Source of the DNA: Thiobacillus sp.
Lineage (GTDB): Bacteria; Pseudomonadota; Gammaproteobacteria; Burkholderiales; Thiobacillaceae
Length of the DNA: 36,637 nucleotides
Direction of reading: 5' to 3'
Assembly (NCBI GenBank): GCA_018263115.1
Contig: JADFDC010000007.1
Span: forward strand, 1-36,637
This document shows positions 35,107 through 36,637 of this stretch, one piece after another. How positions within the stretch are numbered: the stretch's first letter is position 1; the number at the start of each line of letters is the position of its first letter. Below the pieces are notes generated by a model. It saw only the letters and a program-made list of their open reading frames with translations. It did not search any database and was not told where the DNA came from. The position numbers were made by a program, and so were the translations under genes.

Positions 35107-35137
35107 ATTAGAATAAACTAATAGACTATATATTTCA
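35107..35137 (-). promoter_or_regulatory. Promoter and putative ArsR-type operator of the efflux operon
   Basis: Read on the minus strand, TTGAAA (complement of 35132-35137) and TATTCT (complement of 35109-35114) stand 17 bases apart, a good sigma-70 promoter. The -10 box lies within a perfect inverted repeat, ATTAG-6-CTAAT (35107-35122). The same TTAGAATAA core occurs upstream of the arsR gene. A repressor bound here would block the promoter. Confidence 0.68.
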
Positions 35138-35160
35138 AGTCGTTATGGAGGCTGCGCAAT

Positions 35161-35186
35161 AAAAAAGCCCGGACATTGCCGGGCTT
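35161..35186 (-). terminator. Intrinsic terminator of the arsR-type gene
   Basis: On the minus strand AAGCCCGG and CCGGGCTT form an 8-bp stem with a six-base loop, followed by a run of T. It lies 22 bases after the regulator stop and before the efflux promoter, so the regulator is transcribed separately from the pump genes. Confidence 0.9.
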
Positions 35187-35207
35187 CATTATCGCCATGT
35201 ATGGAAA

Positions 35208-35534
35208 TTACTTGGCAAATCCGCAAAAAACGTCACGCATCATGCCGATAAGCTTCAAGGTGCGGGTATCGCCGACCCGATAATAAACACGGTTGGCATC
35301 CTTGCGGGTTTTCAATACGCCTTTGTCGCGCAAGATAGCGAGGTGCTGGGAAATGTTGCTTTGGGAAGTACCAACGTTGTCAACGATGTCCTGGACGCTG
35401 ACTTCCTTGTCGCCCAGCACGCAGAGGATTTTGAGCCGCAGGGGGTGCGACATGGCTTTCATCGCGCGCGATGCCTGTTCAATGTGCTCTTCCTTGTCGA
35501 GCAGTTCCACTTCATCATCGTTAACTCGCGCCAT
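35208..35534 (-). CDS. ArsR/SmtB-family regulator, possibly persulfide-sensing (SqrR/BigR-like)
   Basis: A 108-residue winged-helix repressor. AMSHPLRLKILCVLGDKEVSV opens the DNA-binding fold, and GTSQSNISQHLAILRDKGVL is the recognition helix region, followed by the wing DANRVYYRVGD. The ArsR metal motif ELCVCDL is absent. Two cysteines remain, C38 and C104, 66 residues apart; the persulfide sensors SqrR (C41/C107) and BigR/YgaV have their reactive pair with the same spacing. It is next to an RND pump with a YgaP-like membrane protein and a rhodanese downstream. The operator-like sequence TTAGAATAA occurs in front of it and in front of the pump genes. Regulator identity is secure; the sensed signal is inference. 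Confidence 0.93.
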   Translation of the reverse strand: MARVNDDEVELLDKEEHIEQASRAMKAMSHPLRLKILCVLGDKEVSVQDIVDNVGTSQSNISQHLAILRDKGVLKTRKDANRVYYRVGDTRTLKLIGMMRDVFCGFAK

Positions 35535-35553
35535 GTCCTCGCCTCGTGTAAAA

Positions 35554-35574
35554 TTTAGAATAAGTCTAGATTAG
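35554..35574 (-). promoter_or_regulatory. Operator-like site upstream of the arsR-type gene
   Basis: This A/T-rich stretch contains TTAGAATAA (35555-35563), identical to the core of the efflux promoter palindrome, with an imperfect inverted repeat TTAGA-5-TCTAG. On the minus strand it supplies TATTCT as a possible -10 box for the regulator gene; the -35 is weak. Autoregulation is likely but not shown. Confidence 0.5.
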
Positions 35575-35645
35575 AAATATCAGCATATACTAAACCGTGA
35601 ATATAAAGTTAGCAAAAAAAAAGTAATTGTGAAATGTAATTTTGA

Positions 35646-36637
35646 ATGAAAGTTAATCCCGTACTGCTCATCATTCTTGATGGCTTTGGATGCCGGTCCG
35701 AACGCGCGCACAATGCCATTGCCCTGGCAAACAAGCCCAACTGGTCTGAACTCTGGAAACGATATCCCCACACCCTCATCCATGCCTCCGAGACAGAGGT
35801 CGGTTTGCCCAAAGGTCAGATGGGCAATTCCGAGGTAGGCCATCTCAATATTGGCGCTGGTCGCGTGGTTTATCAGGAATTCACCCGGGTTGACCATGCG
35901 ATTGAATCCGGTGCTTTTTTTGCCAACCCCATGCTCAAGGCGACTATCAAGGATGCCAAGGATCATGGCGGTGCCTTGCACATTCTGGGTTTGTTGTCTG
36001 ATGGCGGCGTACACAGCCATGAAAAGCACATTCATGCGATGCTGAAAATGGCGATCGATGAAGGCCTGAAGAAAATCTATATCCATGCCTTTCTTGATGG
36101 CCGTGACACACCGCCCAAAAGCGCGGAGACCAATCTCAAGCGCATGGAAGAGGCAATCCAGGAACTGGGCTGCGGCCGCATTGCCAGCATCATTGGCCGG
36201 TACTACGCAATGGATCGCGACCGGCGCTGGCAACGGGTCAAGGAGGCTTACGATTTGCTCACGCAAGGCAAGGCCGATCACGTTGCAACCTCGGCGCTTG
36301 AAGGTCTTGAAATGGCCTATGCGCGCGGGGAAACCGATGAGTTCGTCAAGTCGACTGCCATTGTGCCACCCGGAGAAAAGCCGGTTCGCATGGAAGATGG
36401 TGATGCCATCATTTTCATGAACTTTCGATCCGACCGCGCTCGCCAATTGTCACGCACGTTTATCGAACCGGATTTCAACGAATTCGACCGCGAAGTTGTC
36501 CCCAGACTTTCCACCTACTGCACGCTGACCGGATATAGCGACGAATTTGATGTGCGGGTGGCGTTCCCGCCTGATCGCATTCGCAATGGTTTTGGCGAAT
36601 ACATCGCCAACCTTGGGTTGCATCAGCTTCGCATCGC
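35646..36637 (+). CDS. gpmI: 2,3-bisphosphoglycerate-independent phosphoglycerate mutase, N-terminal part
   Basis: The gene starts with ATG at 35646 and runs off the window after about 330 residues; the full protein is normally about 510. GpmI interconverts 3- and 2-phosphoglycerate in glycolysis with two Mn ions. Visible motifs are LLIILDGFGCR at the start with the metal aspartate, GLPKGQMGNSEVGHLNIGAGR containing the catalytic serine, LHILGLLSDGGVHSHEKH, HAFLDGRDTPPKSA, IGRYYAMDRDRRWQRV and FMNFRSDRARQL. It diverges from the arsR-type gene across about 110 bases. No strong ribosome site is seen. Confidence 0.97.
   Translation, partial: MKVNPVLLIILDGFGCRSERAHNAIALANKPNWSELWKRYPHTLIHASETEVGLPKGQMGNSEVGHLNIGAGRVVYQEFTRVDHAIESGAFFANPMLKATIKDAKDHGGALHILGLLSDGGVHSHEKHIHAMLKMAIDEGLKKIYIHAFLDGRDTPPKSAETNLKRMEEAIQELGCGRIASIIGRYYAMDRDRRWQRVKEAYDLLTQGKADHVATSALEGLEMAYARGETDEFVKSTAIVPPGEKPVRMEDGDAIIFMNFRSDRARQLSRTFIEPDFNEFDREVVPRLSTYCTLTGYSDEFDVRVAFPPDRIRNGFGEYIANLGLHQLRI

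Noticed and set aside
35580-36446. Open frame of 288 codons opposite gpmI
   Set aside because: gpmI on the plus strand carries all the expected motifs; the opposite frame is a mirror of it.

Overview
The window is a gene-dense stretch of a Gram-negative chromosome, most likely a betaproteobacterium of the Nitrosomonadales type (Gallionellaceae/Sulfuricellaceae-like). This rests on the ferrooxidans-type GshA, the gshA-gshB-IIA-HPr-EI run, the hemA-prfA-prmC-grxD run, a PilZ/DUF1631/GGDEF/EAL protein, the secB-gpsA neighbourhood and the coding style; no rRNA marker is present, so the placement is inference. I see no tRNA, rRNA, CRISPR array, insertion sequence or phage gene.

Left part (1-9797, + strand): the end of purH, then purD-tsaC-hemF-bifunctional penicillin-binding protein, chained by stop/start overlaps, then hemA, prfA and prmC. 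It combines purine synthesis, tRNA t6A, haem synthesis, cell wall synthesis and translation termination. GTG and TTG starts are frequent at the overlaps.

Centre-left (9798-12932, + strand): an accessory cassette between prmC and grxD. It encodes a cysteine-rich protein with a twin-arginine-like signal, a PqqD-like small protein, an HPr-kinase-related P-loop protein and a nucleotidyltransferase-fold protein. The last three overlap by 4 bases each. This looks like a peptide or protein modification system of the type annotated as 'HPr-rel-A', whose chemistry and substrate I do not know to be established; the cysteine-rich protein is the natural substrate candidate. It is the strongest lead in the window.

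Centre (12929-22205): grxD with a consensus-like promoter and an IscR-type operator, a bidirectional terminator, then a long minus-strand block. In transcription order it reads gshA, gshB, apbE, a mannose-family IIA, HPr, Enzyme I and a 3-methyladenine DNA glycosylase, followed by an ABC-F ATPase and an S4 RNA-binding protein. No PTS permease is present, so the PTS proteins probably regulate rather than transport. trmL diverges from gshA.

Centre-right (22279-26766, + strand): a 1290-residue c-di-GMP signalling protein (PilZ, DUF1631, degenerate GGDEF, intact-looking EAL) and a secreted chalcone isomerase-like protein.

Right part (26768-35534, minus strand): in transcription order, an ArsR-type regulator, an RND efflux adaptor and pump, a DUF2892 membrane protein, a rhodanese, grxC, a thioredoxin with N-terminal zinc ribbon, secB, an SH3-domain protein, gpsA and a 2OG-Fe(II) oxygenase. 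The regulator carries two cysteines 66 residues apart, as in the persulfide sensors SqrR/BigR, and sits by YgaP-like parts, which suggests sulfane-sulfur control of the pump. The window ends inside gpmI (+ strand).
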